A DNA stretch of 64,000 bases from Cupriavidus oxalaticus (GCF_004768545.1 NZ_CP038635.1:2170001-2234000); one strand, 5' to 3'. Positions 46,148 to 58,481 are shown, numbered from the stretch's first letter. Translations and numbers: made by a program. Notes: a model not told the origin generated them from the letters alone.

Positions 46148-47245
46148 TCAGGTGAGCGACGTGTCCATGGTGCGGCGCTCGGATTCCAGGTACTCGCGCG
46201 ACTGCATCTCGATGATGCGCGACACGGTCCGGTGGAATTCGTTGGCCATCTGCCCCTCTGTGTAGAGTTCGTCCGCCGGCACTTCTGCCGACATCAGCAG
46301 CTTGACCTTGTGGTCGTAGAAGACGTCGATCAGCCAGGTAAAGCGCCGTGCTTCCGACGACATGCGCGGCGTCATGCGCGGCACGTCGGACAGGATCACG
46401 GTATGGAACTGCGAAGCCAGCTCCAGGTAATCGTTCTGCGAGCGCGGCCCGCCGCATAGCGTGGCGAAGTCGAACCACACCACGCCATTGGCCTTGCGCA
46501 GCGAGCGCAGTTCGCGGTGCTCGATATGCAGCAGCGGCGACTCGTCGGCCACGCCGGCAATCGACGTGAAGGCATCGCGCAGCGCCGAGTTCGCGCTGGC
46601 GTCGAGCGGCGTGTGGTAAGCCTGCACCTGTTCCAGTGCGCGCTTGCGGTAGTCGATGCCGGCATCGACGTTGAGCACGTCCATCTTCTGCTGGATCAGC
46701 GCGATGGCAGGCAGCACCCGGTCGCGGTGCAGGCCGTCCGTATAGAGCAGGTCCGGCCGGTAGTTGGAAGTCATCACGAACTGCACGCCGTTGTCGAACA
46801 GCTGCTGCAGCAGGCGGTGCAGGATCATCGCGTCGGCGACGTCGCTGACATGGAACTCGTCGAAACAGATCAGCCGGAACCGGCGCGCGATGCGCCTGGC
46901 CAGTTCATCCAGCGGGTCCGGGCGGCCGCGCAGCTCTTCCAGCTGGCGATGGACCTCGCGCATGAATTCGTGGAAGTGCAGCCGCGTCTTGCGCACCACC
47001 GGCACGCAGGTATAGAAGCTGTCCATCAGGAAAGACTTGCCGCGCCCCACCCCGCCCCACATGTAGACGCCCTTGGGCACGTCGGGACGGACCAGCAGCT
47101 TCTTCAGCGCGTTGTTGCGGCGGCTCTTGTAGGCCACCCATTCGTCGTAGCACTGCTGCAGCCGCGCCACGGCACGCAACTGCGCCTCGTCGGATGTGTA
47201 GCCGCGCTCCTTCAGTTCCTTTTTGTAGTACTCAGTGACGTTCAT
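46148..47245 (-). CDS. zapE: Cell division ATPase ZapE (AFG1 family)
   Basis: An AFG1/ZapE-type AAA+ ATPase of 365 residues that modulates Z-ring constriction. GGVGRGKSFLMDSF (about residues 64-77) is the Walker A motif, and LICFDEFHVSDVADAMIL is Walker B. TSNYRPDLLYTDGLHRDRVLPAI is sensor-like. The starts NVTEYYKKELKERGYTSD and the arginine-rich late segment fit the family. It is located downstream of the odh operon terminator on the same strand. Confidence 0.95.
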   Translation of the reverse strand: MNVTEYYKKELKERGYTSDEAQLRAVARLQQCYDEWVAYKSRRNNALKKLLVRPDVPKGVYMWGGVGRGKSFLMDSFYTCVPVVRKTRLHFHEFMREVHRQLEELRGRPDPLDELARRIARRFRLICFDEFHVSDVADAMILHRLLQQLFDNGVQFVMTSNYRPDLLYTDGLHRDRVLPAIALIQQKMDVLNVDAGIDYRKRALEQVQAYHTPLDASANSALRDAFTSIAGVADESPLLHIEHRELRSLRKANGVVWFDFATLCGGPRSQNDYLELASQFHTVILSDVPRMTPRMSSEARRFTWLIDVFYDHKVKLLMSAEVPADELYTEGQMANEFHRTVSRIIEMQSREYLESERRTMDTSLT

Positions 47246-47281
47246 GCTGGGGGCTCACGCGGCACGCGCCGCAAGTGAAAA

Positions 47282-47307
47282 CGGCGCGCCGCTGGTGCGG
47301 CGCGCCG
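47282..47307 (-). terminator. Terminator of the odhA-odhB-lpd operon
   Basis: CGGCGCGCCGC, TGGT loop, GCGGCGCGCCG; 11-bp perfect GC stem followed on the minus strand by TTTT. It lies 28 bases beyond the lpd stop. Confidence 0.85.
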
Positions 47308-47334
47308 GTACTCAAACAATGCGAGGCATGCGCC

Positions 47335-48759
47335 TTACATATTGAGTTGACGCTTGTCGACAGCCAGCGCGGCTTCACGCATGACTTCCGACATCGACGG
47401 GTGCGGATGGCAGACGCGGCCGATATCTTCGCTGGCGGCCTTGAACTCCATCGCCACCACGGCTTCGGCGATCAGGTCCGAGGCGTTGGCAGCCACGATG
47501 TGCACGCCCAGGATCTCGTCGGTCTTGGCGTCGGCCAGCATCTTGACGAAGCCATCGGCGTGACCCATGCCCAGCGCACGGCCGTTGGCCATGAACGGGA
47601 ACTGGCCAGCCTTGAACTCGCGGCCTTCTGCCTTGAGCTGGGCTTCGGTCTTGCCGACCCATGCGATTTCCGGGAAGGTGTAGATCACCCACGGCACGCA
47701 GTTGTAGTCGATATGCGGCTTCTGGCCGGCGATGCGCTCGGCCACGGCCACGCCTTCGTCCTCGGCCTTGTGCGCCAGCATCGGGCCGCGCACCACGTCG
47801 CCGATGGCCCACAGGCCCGGCACCTTGGTGGCGCAGTGGTCGTCCACCTCGATGAAACCGCGCTGGTCGGCGGCCAGGCCGACAGCATCCAGGCCCAGGT
47901 TGTCGGTGTTGGGCACGCGGCCGACCGACACGATCAGGCGATCGACTTCCAGGGTCTGGGCGGCGCCGTCCTTGTCGGTGTACTTGACGGTGACGCCGTT
48001 CTTGCCGGTGGTCACTTCGCTCACGTTCACGCCGAGGCTGAACTTCAGGCCTTGCTTGGTCAGCTGCTTCTGGGCTTCCTTGGCCACGCCTTCGTCGGCG
48101 GCGCCCAGGAACGCGGGCAGCGCTTCCAGCACGGTCACGTCCGAGCCCAGGCGGCGCCACACCGAACCCAGCTCCAGGCCGATCACGCCGGCGCCGATCA
48201 CGCCCAGCTTCTTCGGCACTGCGGGGAACTTGAGCGCACCCTCGTTATCGCTGACCAGGTCGTTGTCGACCTTGATGCCCGGCAGGTGGCGGGCCTTCGA
48301 ACCGGTGGCGATGATGACCTGCTTGGCGGTCACGACTTCACCGGCGATCTCGACCTGGAAGCCCTCGGCGGTCTTGCCGACGAACTTGCCGTAGCCCTTG
48401 AGCAGCGTCACCTTGTTCTTGCGGAACAGGAACTCGATGCCCTTGGTCATCTTGCCGACGATATCGTCCTTGCGCTTGAGCATCTTGGACACGTCGACCT
48501 TGACGTCGCCCACGGTGATGCCGTGGTCCGCCAGGTGGTGCTGGGCGTTCTCGAATTCTTCCGAGGAAGCCAGCAGTGCCTTTGACGGGATGCAGCCCAC
48601 GTTCAGGCAGGTGCCGCCCAGGCGCGGCTCGTTCTTGGGATCGTCGTAGGCGTTGCCTTCGCAGCAGGCCACGTTCAGGCCGAGCTGGCCGGCGCGGATC
48701 GCGGCGATATAGCCGCCGGGGCCGGCGCCGATCACCAGCACGTCGAATTGTTTGCTCAT
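47335..48759 (-). CDS. lpdA: Dihydrolipoyl dehydrogenase (E3)
   Basis: FAD enzyme that reoxidises dihydrolipoyl groups on the E2 of the 2-oxoglutarate dehydrogenase complex. The 474-residue protein has the FAD dinucleotide motif VLVIGAGPGGYIAA (residues 7-20) and the redox-active disulfide GGTCLNVGCIPSK (Cys51 and Cys56). An NAD-binding GAGVIGLELGSV motif and the C-terminal catalytic HPHPSMSE follow. No N-terminal lipoyl domain is present. It is the last gene of the odh operon, 106 bases after odhB. Confidence 0.97.
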   Translation of the reverse strand: MSKQFDVLVIGAGPGGYIAAIRAGQLGLNVACCEGNAYDDPKNEPRLGGTCLNVGCIPSKALLASSEEFENAQHHLADHGITVGDVKVDVSKMLKRKDDIVGKMTKGIEFLFRKNKVTLLKGYGKFVGKTAEGFQVEIAGEVVTAKQVIIATGSKARHLPGIKVDNDLVSDNEGALKFPAVPKKLGVIGAGVIGLELGSVWRRLGSDVTVLEALPAFLGAADEGVAKEAQKQLTKQGLKFSLGVNVSEVTTGKNGVTVKYTDKDGAAQTLEVDRLIVSVGRVPNTDNLGLDAVGLAADQRGFIEVDDHCATKVPGLWAIGDVVRGPMLAHKAEDEGVAVAERIAGQKPHIDYNCVPWVIYTFPEIAWVGKTEAQLKAEGREFKAGQFPFMANGRALGMGHADGFVKMLADAKTDEILGVHIVAANASDLIAEAVVAMEFKAASEDIGRVCHPHPSMSEVMREAALAVDKRQLNM

Positions 48760-48865
48760 GGGGATTCCTTTGTGGCACCGGCAGCGTGTGCCGGCGCGCG
48801 ATCAACTCTGGAGATGCGCACCGCGCGCGCCGGCATGAACCAACGCGCGCAGGGGGGACCGTCGA

Positions 48866-50119
48866 TTACAGGTCCAGCAGCAGGCGGGCCGGATCTTCCA
48901 GCGCGTCCTTCATGGCGACCAGGCCCAGCACGGCTTCGCGGCCGTCGATGATGCGGTGGTCGTAGGACATGGCCAGGTAGTTCATCGGGCGGATCACGAT
49001 CTGGCCGTCTTCCACCACCGGGCGATCCTTGGTGGCGTGCACGCCCAGGATGGCCGATTGCGGCGGGTTGATGATCGGGGTCGACAGCATCGAACCGAAC
49101 ACGCCACCGTTGGAGATCGAGAAGGTCCCGCCGCTCAGCTCGTCCAGCGACAGCTTGCCGTCACGGGCCTTCACGCCAAACTCGGCGATCTTCTTCTCGA
49201 TGTCGGCCAGGCTCATCTGGTCGGCATTGCGCAGGATGGGCACCACCAGGCCGCGCGGCGAGCCCACGGCGATACCGATGTCGAAATAGCCGTGGTAGAC
49301 GATGTCGTTGCCGTCGATCGAGGCATTGATCAGCGGGAACTTCTTCAGCGCGTGCACCGCGGCCTTGACGAAGAACGACATGAAGCCCAGCTTCACGCCG
49401 TGTTCCTTCTCGAAGCGGTCCTTGTACTTGTTGCGCAGGTCCATCACCGGCTTCATATTGACTTCATTGAAGGTGGTGAGGATGGCGTTGGTGGCTTGCG
49501 ACTGCAGCAGGCGCTCGGCGATACGGGCGCGCAGGCGGCTCATCGGCACGCGCTCTTCCGGGCGGTCGCCCAGTGCGGCGAAGTCGACCGGAGCCGAAAC
49601 CTGCTGCAGCGCCGGCTTGGCGGCGGCCGGAGCCGGGGCGGCCTTGGCGGCCGGAGCAGCAGCAGCAGCCAGCGCGTCACCCTTGGTGATGCGGCCGTCC
49701 TTGCCGGTGCCGGCAACCTGGCCAGCCGACAGGCCGGCTTCGGCCATCAGCTTGGCAGCAGACGGCATGGCCACGCCGCCTGCGGCGGCAGGAGCGGCAG
49801 CGGCAGCAGCAGCCGGTGCCGGGGCAGCGGCGGCGGGCGCCGGAGCGGCAGCAGCCGGGGCGGCGGCACCAGCAGTGGCTTCGGTATCGATCTTGGCGAT
49901 GATTTCATCGGCCACGACGGTATCGCCGTCGTTCTTGACGATGATCGACAGGACGCCTGCCGACGGGGCCGGCACTTCCAGCACGACCTTGTCGGTTTCG
50001 ATCTCGATCAGGATCTCGTCCTGGGCAACGGCTTCGCCAGGCTTCTTCTTCCAGTTGAGCATGGTCGCTTCGGCGACCGATTCGGACAGCTGCGGAACCT
50101 TGACGTCAACAATAGCCAT
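48866..50119 (-). CDS. odhB: 2-oxoglutarate dehydrogenase E2 (dihydrolipoyl succinyltransferase)
   Basis: Core succinyltransferase of the complex. The lipoyl domain (about residues 1-75) carries the lipoylation site ETDKVVLEV (Lys44). A long Ala/Pro-rich flexible linker is followed by an E3/E1-binding domain (about 118-150, [27 protein letters not shown]). The catalytic domain ends with the active-site [13 protein letters not shown]. The 417-residue length and single lipoyl domain match OdhB. It starts 85 bases after odhA. Confidence 0.97.
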   Translation of the reverse strand: MAIVDVKVPQLSESVAEATMLNWKKKPGEAVAQDEILIEIETDKVVLEVPAPSAGVLSIIVKNDGDTVVADEIIAKIDTEATAGAAAPAAAAPAPAAAAPAPAAAAAAAPAAAGGVAMPSAAKLMAEAGLSAGQVAGTGKDGRITKGDALAAAAAPAAKAAPAPAAAKPALQQVSAPVDFAALGDRPEERVPMSRLRARIAERLLQSQATNAILTTFNEVNMKPVMDLRNKYKDRFEKEHGVKLGFMSFFVKAAVHALKKFPLINASIDGNDIVYHGYFDIGIAVGSPRGLVVPILRNADQMSLADIEKKIAEFGVKARDGKLSLDELSGGTFSISNGGVFGSMLSTPIINPPQSAILGVHATKDRPVVEDGQIVIRPMNYLAMSYDHRIIDGREAVLGLVAMKDALEDPARLLLDL

Positions 50120-50204
50120 GGTTGTGAATTCCTCGTGTTATGCGTGTTGTCTTTATATCGGCAAGCCACGGCGCAACTGCGCGCGTCGCCGTGGCTGCCT
50201 CTGA

Positions 50205-53057
50205 TTACTTGGTCAGAACAAAGCCCTTGAGCTTGGCGAAGGCAGCTTCCAGCAGAGCCTTCTGTTGCTCGTTGTGCTTTGCGTAGTAGCCCACCGCCGG
50301 CGAAGCCGAGGCGGGACGACCGGCATAACCGAGCTTCTGGCCATCCGTCATGTTTTCCATGATGTAGTGCTGCACGAAGAACCAGGCACCCTGGTTCTGC
50401 GGCTCGTCCTGGCACCACACGATCTCGGTGGCGTTCGGATATTTCTTCAGTTCCGCGGCAACAGCCTTGTGCGGGAACGGATACAGCTGTTCCAGGCGGA
50501 TAATCGCGGTGTCGTTGGCCTCGCGTTCCTTGCGCGTGTTGACCAGGTCGTAGTAGACCTTGCCCGAGCACATGATGACGCGCTTGACCTTGCTGGCGTT
50601 CAGTTCTTCCTGGTCGGCAATCACGGTCTCGAAGTGGCCCTTGGCCAGTTCAGACAGCGACGACACGGCGTCCTTGTTACGCAGCAGCGACTTCGGCGTC
50701 ATGATCACCAGCGGCTTGCGGAACAGGCGGATCATCTGGCGGCGCAGCAGGTGGAAGATCTGGGCCGGCGTGGTCGGCTGGCAGACCTGCATGTTGTGGT
50801 CCGCGCAGAGCTGCAGAAAACGTTCGATACGAGCCGAGCTGTGCTCCGGACCCTGGCCTTCGTAGCCGTGCGGCAGCATCAGGGTCAGGCCCGAGGCGCG
50901 GCCCCACTTCACTTCACCCGACGAGATGAACTGGTCGATCACCACCTGGGCGCCGTTGACGAAGTCGCCGAACTGGGCTTCCCAGATCACCAGCGCGTTC
51001 GGCTCGGCTGCGGAGTAGCCGTATTCGAAGCCGAGCACGGCTTCTTCCGACAGCACCGAGTCGATCACCGTGAACGGTGCCTGGTTTTCCGACACGTTCT
51101 GCAGCGGCACGTACGAGCCGGCATCCCAGCGCTCGCGCGCCTGGTCGTGCAGCACGGCGTGGCGGTGGGTAAAGGTGCCGCGGCCGGCGTCCTGGCCGGT
51201 GATGCGCACCGGGTAGCCCGAGGACACCAGCGAGGCGAAGGCCAGGTGCTCACCCATGCCCCAGTCCAGCGGCTGGTCGCCACGGCCCATGTTGGCGCGG
51301 TCCTTGACGACCTTCTCCACCAGCGGGTGCAGCTTCAGCGTCTCAGGCGTGGTGGTGATGCGCTCGGCCAGGCGCTTCAGTTCGGTCACCGGCACCGCGG
51401 TGTCGGCGGCGTCCGTCCACTTGCGGTTCAGGAACGGCATCCAGTCCACCGCGAACTTGTTCTTGAAGTTCGACAGGACGGGGTCGGCGGTGTGCTTGCC
51501 GGCGTCCATCGCAGCGCGGTATTCCTTGACCTTCTCGTCGCCAAACTCGGCCGGGACCAGCTTCTGCGCGGCCAGCTTCTCGGCGTACACCTTGCGCGTG
51601 CCGGGGTGCTGGCTGATCTTCTTGTACATCAGCGGCTGCGTGACCGCCGGGGTATCCTGCTCGTTGTGGCCCAGCTTGCGGAAGCAGATGATGTCGACCA
51701 CGACATCCTTGTTGAATTCCATGCGGAAATCAACCGCCAGCTGCATCGCGTACACCACGGCTTCGGGATCGTCGCCGTTCACGTGCAGCACCGGGGCCTC
51801 GATCATCTTGACCACGTCCGTGCAGTACAGCGTCGAGCGGGCGTCGCGCGGGTCGGAGGTGGTGAAGCCGATCTGGTTGTTGATGACGATGTGCATCGTG
51901 CCGCCCGTGCCGTAGCCGCGGGTCTGCGCGAGGTTCAGCGTCTCCATGACCACGCCCTGGCCGGCAAAGGCGGCGTCGCCGTGCACCTGCACCGGCAGCA
52001 CTTCCTTGTGGCCGACTTCGCCGCGGCGTTCCTGGCGGGCCTTGGCCGAGCCTTCCACCACCGGGTTGACGATTTCCAGGTGCGACGGGTTGAACGCCAG
52101 CGACAGGTGCACCGGGCCGCCTTCGGTCGAGACATCGCTCGAGAAGCCCTTGTGGTACTTGACGTCACCGGCCGGCAGGTCGTCGACGTGCTTGCCTTCG
52201 AATTCGGCGAACAGATCGGCCGGCATCTTGCCCAGCGTGTTGACCAGCACGTTCAGGCGGCCGCGGTGGGCCATGCCGATCACGATTTCCTGCACACCCT
52301 TGGTACCGGCGCGCTGGATCAGTTCGTCCATCGCGGCGATGAAGCTTTCGCCGCCTTCCAGCGAGAAGCGCTTCTGGCCGACGTACTTGGTGTGGAGGAA
52401 GCGCTCCAGGCCTTCGGCCGCGGTCAGGCGGTCGAGGATGTGCTTCTTCTTCTCCAGCGTGAAGACCGGCTTGGAACGCGTGGTTTCCAGGCGCTCCTGC
52501 CACCAGCGCTTCTGCGCCTGGTCGCTCACGTACATGAATTCGGCGCCGATGGTGCCGCAGTAGGTTTCGCGCAGGTTGTTCAGCAGCTCGCGCAGGCTCA
52601 TCGACTCCTTGCCAAAGTACGTATTGCTGGCATTAAAGACGATGTCGAGGTCAGCTTCGGAAAAACCGTAGAACGCGGGGTCCAGATCCGGCAGGGGCGG
52701 ACGCTCCTGGCGCTTGAGCGGGTCCAGGTCGGCCCAGTGCGAACCGATGTTGCGGTAGGCGGCGATCAGCTGGGTGGCAGCGACGCGCTTGCGGCCCATG
52801 TCGGAATCGGCCGAGGCAACGATGGTCTTGATGGGGCCTTGCTTGGCGCGCTCGGCGAACGAGGCAACGATGGGAGCGTGGGCGACATCCCGGCCGTTCG
52901 AGCCGTCGACGGCGGGAACGTTCTGCATGGCGTCGAAATACGAACGCCAGTTGTCGGGAACCGAGGCGGGATTCTGGAGGTAGGCTTCGTACAGTTCTTC
53001 GACATACGGGGCGTTACCGCCGAAGAGGTACGAATTGCTCTGGTACTGCTGCATCAT
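50205..53057 (-). CDS. odhA: 2-oxoglutarate dehydrogenase E1 component
   Basis: Thiamine-diphosphate decarboxylase of the complex in the TCA cycle. The 950-residue protein has the N-terminal SYLFGGNAPYVEELYEAYLQNPASV binding arm. The active-site region IGMAHRGRLNVLVNTLGK and the thiamine motif GDAAFAGQGVVMETLNLAQTRGYGTGGTMHIVINNQIGFTT follow. The C-terminal pyrimidine-binding domain (LVSSGYPVRITGQDAGRGTFTHRHA) is complete. The start could be either Met of MMQQYQ; 53057 is used. It leads odhA-odhB-lpd. Confidence 0.98.
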   Translation of the reverse strand: MMQQYQSNSYLFGGNAPYVEELYEAYLQNPASVPDNWRSYFDAMQNVPAVDGSNGRDVAHAPIVASFAERAKQGPIKTIVASADSDMGRKRVAATQLIAAYRNIGSHWADLDPLKRQERPPLPDLDPAFYGFSEADLDIVFNASNTYFGKESMSLRELLNNLRETYCGTIGAEFMYVSDQAQKRWWQERLETTRSKPVFTLEKKKHILDRLTAAEGLERFLHTKYVGQKRFSLEGGESFIAAMDELIQRAGTKGVQEIVIGMAHRGRLNVLVNTLGKMPADLFAEFEGKHVDDLPAGDVKYHKGFSSDVSTEGGPVHLSLAFNPSHLEIVNPVVEGSAKARQERRGEVGHKEVLPVQVHGDAAFAGQGVVMETLNLAQTRGYGTGGTMHIVINNQIGFTTSDPRDARSTLYCTDVVKMIEAPVLHVNGDDPEAVVYAMQLAVDFRMEFNKDVVVDIICFRKLGHNEQDTPAVTQPLMYKKISQHPGTRKVYAEKLAAQKLVPAEFGDEKVKEYRAAMDAGKHTADPVLSNFKNKFAVDWMPFLNRKWTDAADTAVPVTELKRLAERITTTPETLKLHPLVEKVVKDRANMGRGDQPLDWGMGEHLAFASLVSSGYPVRITGQDAGRGTFTHRHAVLHDQARERWDAGSYVPLQNVSENQAPFTVIDSVLSEEAVLGFEYGYSAAEPNALVIWEAQFGDFVNGAQVVIDQFISSGEVKWGRASGLTLMLPHGYEGQGPEHSSARIERFLQLCADHNMQVCQPTTPAQIFHLLRRQMIRLFRKPLVIMTPKSLLRNKDAVSSLSELAKGHFETVIADQEELNASKVKRVIMCSGKVYYDLVNTRKEREANDTAIIRLEQLYPFPHKAVAAELKKYPNATEIVWCQDEPQNQGAWFFVQHYIMENMTDGQKLGYAGRPASASPAVGYYAKHNEQQKALLEAAFAKLKGFVLTK

Positions 53058-53378
53058 GGGACGCTCACTATTCTCCGGGTATGCCGGAGTTCAGCGGGTT
53101 ATTCAACCTTCCGCGACACGGCTTGACCGGTTAGCGGATTGCAAACAACTCTTGGGAGCCCAACTGAGGACCCTGCGCAAACGGCGCCACCGGGGTGCCG
53201 CATGTGCTGGCTTCCTCACAAGGCCCGAAAGGGCAAGTTGTGCGGGGAAGGACCTAAGTCTTCACGGCGGTAAGAATAGCATGTTTGCCTGAACGGGATG
53301 TGGACTTTTCGCGATGCGGAACTTCATCGCACGACAACTCGCATCGCCATCGGCGTTTTAGCAACAGCCACACAACAA
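53058..53378. other. Intergenic region upstream of odhA
   Basis: About 320 bases without a gene. It should contain the odhA promoter; no convincing -35/-10 pair or operator is visible by eye. Small frames inside it lack ribosome binding sites. Confidence 0.4.
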
Positions 53379-54134
53379 TCAGACGTGCGGCTCTATCTTG
53401 TCGACGGCATCGGTGATCAGCCCGTCCAGCCCCCAGCCCAGCAGTTGCGCGGCCTTCGCCGGGTCGTTCACGGTATAGCTGAGGACGCGGTAGCCGGCCG
53501 CGTGCGCGGACGCAATGACGCCCTCGTCCAGCTCTCGGTAATTCGCATCGAGTGCCACGCAGCCGAGCCGGCGCAACCGCTCGAGCCAGTCGGCCGGCAG
53601 CTTGTCGAGCAGCAGCGCTCGCGGCAGGTCTGGCGCCACGCGTGCTGCCGCAGTCAGTGTCTCTTCCGAGAACGACGACAGCAGCGGCGGCACCGCAGCG
53701 CCAGCCCACAGCGCCGCGGCATCTAGCGCGACCGCCGCGCCGGTGCGCGCTTCGGTGCCGGGCACCGGCTTGATCTCGATATTGGCCAGGAAGCCGTTGG
53801 CCTGCGTATAGCGGGCGATGGCGGCCAGCGTCGGCACCGGCTCTCCGGCCCAGGCCGGGCCGTGCCAGCTGCCGGCATCGAGCAGCGCCAACTCGCCAAG
53901 CGTCAGCGCATCGACCCTGCCCTTGCCGCTGGTGGTGCGGTCGAGCGTCGCGTCGTGCATCAGCACCGGCTTGCCGTCGGCAGTCAGCTTGACGTCGAAC
54001 TCGAACATCCGGTACCCAAAGGCGGCGCCGTGGCGGAACGCGGCGAGCGTGTTCTCGGGCGCCAGCTTGCCCGCGCCGCGATGCGCGATATGGCGCGGGT
54101 ACGGCCAGGACTGGGTGTCTGCGATGGCTGGCAT
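53379..54134 (-). CDS. ugpQ: Glycerophosphodiester phosphodiesterase UgpQ
   Basis: Cytoplasmic enzyme that splits glycerophosphodiesters to glycerol-3-phosphate and an alcohol. In its 251 residues the GDPD motifs are intact: HRGAGKLAPENTLAAFRHG (about residues 17-35), EFDVKLTADGKPVLMHDATLDRTT (about 43-66) and a C-terminal SYTVNDPAKAAQLLGWGLDGLITD. It follows ugpC by one base and completes ugpBAECQ, so the imported substrate can be used at once. Confidence 0.96.
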   Translation of the reverse strand: MPAIADTQSWPYPRHIAHRGAGKLAPENTLAAFRHGAAFGYRMFEFDVKLTADGKPVLMHDATLDRTTSGKGRVDALTLGELALLDAGSWHGPAWAGEPVPTLAAIARYTQANGFLANIEIKPVPGTEARTGAAVALDAAALWAGAAVPPLLSSFSEETLTAAARVAPDLPRALLLDKLPADWLERLRRLGCVALDANYRELDEGVIASAHAAGYRVLSYTVNDPAKAAQLLGWGLDGLITDAVDKIEPHV

Positions 54135-54135
54135 G

Positions 54136-55239
<1,104 letters not shown>

Positions 55240-55290
55240 TGCTGTTGTCCTGCGCGCGCGCGGGTGGCGCGCCACGCCTTGTTGTTCCGC

Positions 55291-56139
55291 TTATTTTTCG
55301 GTTTCGACCAGGCCCTTGACGAACCACTTCTGCATCAGCACCACCACCACCGCGGGCGGGATCATCGCCAGCATCACCGTGGCCATCACCAGGTTCCAGT
55401 CGGTGGCGGCATCGCCCGAGCGCGAGATCATCTGCGTCACGCCCACCACCACCGGCGTCATCGACTTCTGCGTGGTGATCAGCAGCGGCCACAGGTACTG
55501 GTTCCAGCCGTAGATGAACTGGATCACGAACAGCGCGGCGATGCTGGTGCGCGACAGCGGCAGCACCACGTCCCAGAAAAAGCGCAGTGGCCCCGCGCCG
55601 TCGATGCGCGCGGCTTCCGCCAGTTCATCGGGAATGGTCAGGAAGAACTGGCGGAACAGGAAGGTCGCGGTCGCCGACGCGATGATCGGAATGGTCAACC
55701 CGAAGTAGCTGTCGAGCAGCCCAAGGTCCGACACGACCTTGTAGGTCGGCAGGATCCGCACCTCGACCGGCAGCATCAGCGTGATGAAGATCAGCCAGAA
55801 GAAGGTCTTGCGCAGCGGGAACTTGAAATAGACGATGGCAAAGGCCGAGATGATCGAGATCGCGATCTTGCCCAGCGCAATGCCGAGCGCCATGATCAGG
55901 CTGTTCTTCATCATGGTCGAGACCGGCGATGCGGCCTCGCCCACGCCCTGGAACAGCACGGTGCGATAGTTCTCGATCAGGTGGCTGCCCGGGATCAGCG
56001 TCATCGGCGCGTCCAGCACTTCTTCCGCAGTCAGCGTCGACGCGACGAAGGTCAGGTACACCGGGAACACCACCACCACGATGCCGAGAATCAGCACCGC
56101 GTGGGTCAGGAAATCAAGGAAAGGACGTCGTTCTACCAT
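55291..56139 (-). CDS. ugpE: sn-glycerol-3-phosphate ABC transporter permease UgpE
   Basis: Inner-membrane permease of 282 residues with about six transmembrane helices. The EAA-type loop is in [27 protein letters not shown] (about residues 181-207). It is located between ugpA and ugpC, and the order ugpB-ugpA-ugpE-ugpC-ugpQ is complete. Confidence 0.94.
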   Translation of the reverse strand: MVERRPFLDFLTHAVLILGIVVVVFPVYLTFVASTLTAEEVLDAPMTLIPGSHLIENYRTVLFQGVGEAASPVSTMMKNSLIMALGIALGKIAISIISAFAIVYFKFPLRKTFFWLIFITLMLPVEVRILPTYKVVSDLGLLDSYFGLTIPIIASATATFLFRQFFLTIPDELAEAARIDGAGPLRFFWDVVLPLSRTSIAALFVIQFIYGWNQYLWPLLITTQKSMTPVVVGVTQMISRSGDAATDWNLVMATVMLAMIPPAVVVVLMQKWFVKGLVETEK

Positions 56140-56150
56140 GGCTGCCTCCG

Positions 56151-57032
56151 TCAGTACTGGACCTTGCGTTCCACGTAGCGGAACTGCACCACGGTCAGCG
56201 CGATCACGATCACCATCAGCACCACCGACTGCGCGGCCGAGCCACCAATATCCATGCCGCGGAAGCCGTCATGGAAAACCTTGTACACCAGCGTGTTGGT
56301 CGAGTTGAACGGGCCGCCATGCGTGACCGCGTCGATGATGGCGAAGGTATCGAAGAAGGCGTAGACCACGTTGATCACCATCAGGAAAAAAGTGGTCGGC
56401 GACAGCAGCGGGAAGATGATCGACCAGAAGCGGCGCCACGGCCCGGCGCCGTCGATGGCCGCGGCCTCGATCAGCGAGCGCGGGATGCTCTGCAGCCCGG
56501 CCAGGAAGAACAGGAAGTTGTAGCTGATCTGCTTCCATGCCGCGGCCAGCACCACCAGCAGCAGCGCCTGGTTGCCGTTGAGCAGGAAATTCCATTCCAC
56601 GCCCATCTTGCGCAGTGCGTACGAGACCACGCCCAGCGTCGGGTTGAACATGAACATCCACAGCACGCCCGCCACCGCCGGCGCGACCGCGTACGGCCAG
56701 ATCAGCAAGGTCTTGTAGCCGACCGCGGCGCGGATCACGCGATCGGCAAAATAGGCCAGCGCCAGCGCGGTGGTCAGGCCCACCACGGTGACGCCGATGG
56801 CGAAGATCGCAGTGGTCTGGAATGACTCCACATACAGCGGGTCGTTCCACAGCATGCGGAAGTTATCGAGGCCAACAAACTCCAGGTTGATGCCGAAGGC
56901 ATCCTGTTGCAGCATCGATTGATACAGCGCCTGCCCCGCGGGCAGGAAAAAGAAGATCAGCGTGATCGCGATCTGCGGCAAGACCAGCAGATACGGCAGC
57001 CACGGCGAGCGGAAAACAACGCGTTTTTCCAT
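56151..57032 (-). CDS. ugpA: sn-glycerol-3-phosphate ABC transporter permease UgpA
   Basis: Inner-membrane permease of 293 residues with about six transmembrane helices. The EAA loop is in [29 protein letters not shown]. The ATG at 57032 gives the typical [20 protein letters not shown] start; the 23 residues upstream of it read as non-coding. It is followed by ugpE after 11 bases. Confidence 0.94.
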   Translation of the reverse strand: MEKRVVFRSPWLPYLLVLPQIAITLIFFFLPAGQALYQSMLQQDAFGINLEFVGLDNFRMLWNDPLYVESFQTTAIFAIGVTVVGLTTALALAYFADRVIRAAVGYKTLLIWPYAVAPAVAGVLWMFMFNPTLGVVSYALRKMGVEWNFLLNGNQALLLVVLAAAWKQISYNFLFFLAGLQSIPRSLIEAAAIDGAGPWRRFWSIIFPLLSPTTFFLMVINVVYAFFDTFAIIDAVTHGGPFNSTNTLVYKVFHDGFRGMDIGGSAAQSVVLMVIVIALTVVQFRYVERKVQY

Positions 57033-57164
57033 GAACGGATTCCGGCGGATGCCGCGGGTCGCGGCATCGTTCCAGGTACGGCCGGATGCGGCCGGCCACA
57101 ATGCAAGCGGGCGGAGGTTTCGCCGCCGCCCGCCCTTTCCTATCAGCTTGCTGTCAGCCCGCGC

Positions 57165-58481
57165 TTATTCGCGCGCGGTCTTCTGGAAGCGCTCCAGCAG
57201 ATCGTTGCCACGGGCCACAGCCGAGTCCAGCGCTGCCTTGGGCTCCTTCTTGCCGGCCCAGACGGCTTCCAGTTCCTCGTCCACCACGGTACGGATCTGC
57301 ACCATGTTGCCCAGGCGCACGCCGCGCGACTTGTCGGTGGTCTTGACCACCATCTGCTGCACCGACACATCGGCACCCGGGTTTTTGTCGTAGTAGCCGG
57401 ATTTCTTGGTCATCTCGTAGGCGGCCATCGTTACCGGCAGATAGCCGGTGGCCTGGTGCCAGTCCGACTGGATCTCCGGACGCGACAGGAAGTTGAAGAA
57501 CTTGGCCACGCCCTTGTACTCGTCCGGCTTCTTGCCGCCCATCACCCACAGCGAAGCGCCGCCGATGATGGTGTTCTGCGGGGCGCCCTGCACGTCCGGG
57601 TAGTACGGCAGCTGGGCCACCGCGAACGCGAACTTGGCGTTCTTGCGGATATTGGCCAGCGAGGCCGACGAGCCGGTAAACATCGCGCACTCGCCGTTAT
57701 AGAACTTGGCCTGCGATTCCGCCTTGCGGCCGCCATAGCTGAAGTAGCCCTTCTTCACCATGTCCTGCAGGTTGGTGATGTGCTTGACGTGCAGCGGGCT
57801 GTTGAAGACCAGGCGCGTGTCGGTGCCGCCGAAGCCGTTGTTCTTGGTGGCATACAGCGTGTTATGCCAGGCGGAGAAGCTTTCCAGGTGGACCCAGCCC
57901 TGCCAGTCGGTGGTGTACGCGCAGTTGGTACCCGAGGCCTTGAGCTTGGCCGAATACTGCATCACCTCCGGCCAAGTCTTGGGCGCCTTCTCCGGGTCGA
58001 GGCCGGCCTTCTTGAAGGCATCCTTGTTGTAGTAGAAGACCGTGGTCGAGCTGTTGAACGGGAACGACAGCATCTCGCCCTTGGACGAGGTGTAGTAGCC
58101 CGCCACCGCCGGGATGTAGGCCTTCTGGTCGAATTTCTCGCCGGCGTCCTTCATCACCGTCGACACCGGCTTGATCGCGCCCTTGGCACTCATCATGGTG
58201 GCGGTGCCGACCTCAAACACCTGCAGGATCGCCGGCGCGCCGCCGGCACGGAACGCGGCGATGCCAGCCGCCATGGTTTCGTCGTAGTTGCCCTTGTTGA
58301 CCGGCACGATCTTGTAGTCGGACTGGCTCGCGTTGAACTTGTTGGCGATCTCGTTCACCTTGTCGTTCAGCGCGCCCTGCATGGCGTGCCACCACTGGAT
58401 TTCAACGGCGGCGTGCGCGCTGCCGGCCCCGGTCAGGGCGGCCAGCGCGACGAGTTTGAGCGCGGTACGGGATACGGACAT
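57165..58481 (-). CDS. ugpB: sn-glycerol-3-phosphate periplasmic binding protein UgpB
   Basis: Solute receptor of the transporter. The 438-residue protein has a Sec signal peptide (about residues 1-24, [15 protein letters not shown]), then the UgpB opening [37 protein letters not shown] late [39 protein letters not shown] follows. It leads the ugp operon, 132 bases before ugpA. A Pho-box-like site lies upstream. Confidence 0.96.
   Translation of the reverse strand: MSVSRTALKLVALAALTGAGSAHAAVEIQWWHAMQGALNDKVNEIANKFNASQSDYKIVPVNKGNYDETMAAGIAAFRAGGAPAILQVFEVGTATMMSAKGAIKPVSTVMKDAGEKFDQKAYIPAVAGYYTSSKGEMLSFPFNSSTTVFYYNKDAFKKAGLDPEKAPKTWPEVMQYSAKLKASGTNCAYTTDWQGWVHLESFSAWHNTLYATKNNGFGGTDTRLVFNSPLHVKHITNLQDMVKKGYFSYGGRKAESQAKFYNGECAMFTGSSASLANIRKNAKFAFAVAQLPYYPDVQGAPQNTIIGGASLWVMGGKKPDEYKGVAKFFNFLSRPEIQSDWHQATGYLPVTMAAYEMTKKSGYYDKNPGADVSVQQMVVKTTDKSRGVRLGNMVQIRTVVDEELEAVWAGKKEPKAALDSAVARGNDLLERFQKTARE

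Noticed and set aside
50265..53126. Open plus-strand frame of about 950 codons
   Set aside because: Antisense shadow of odhA with the same biased composition.
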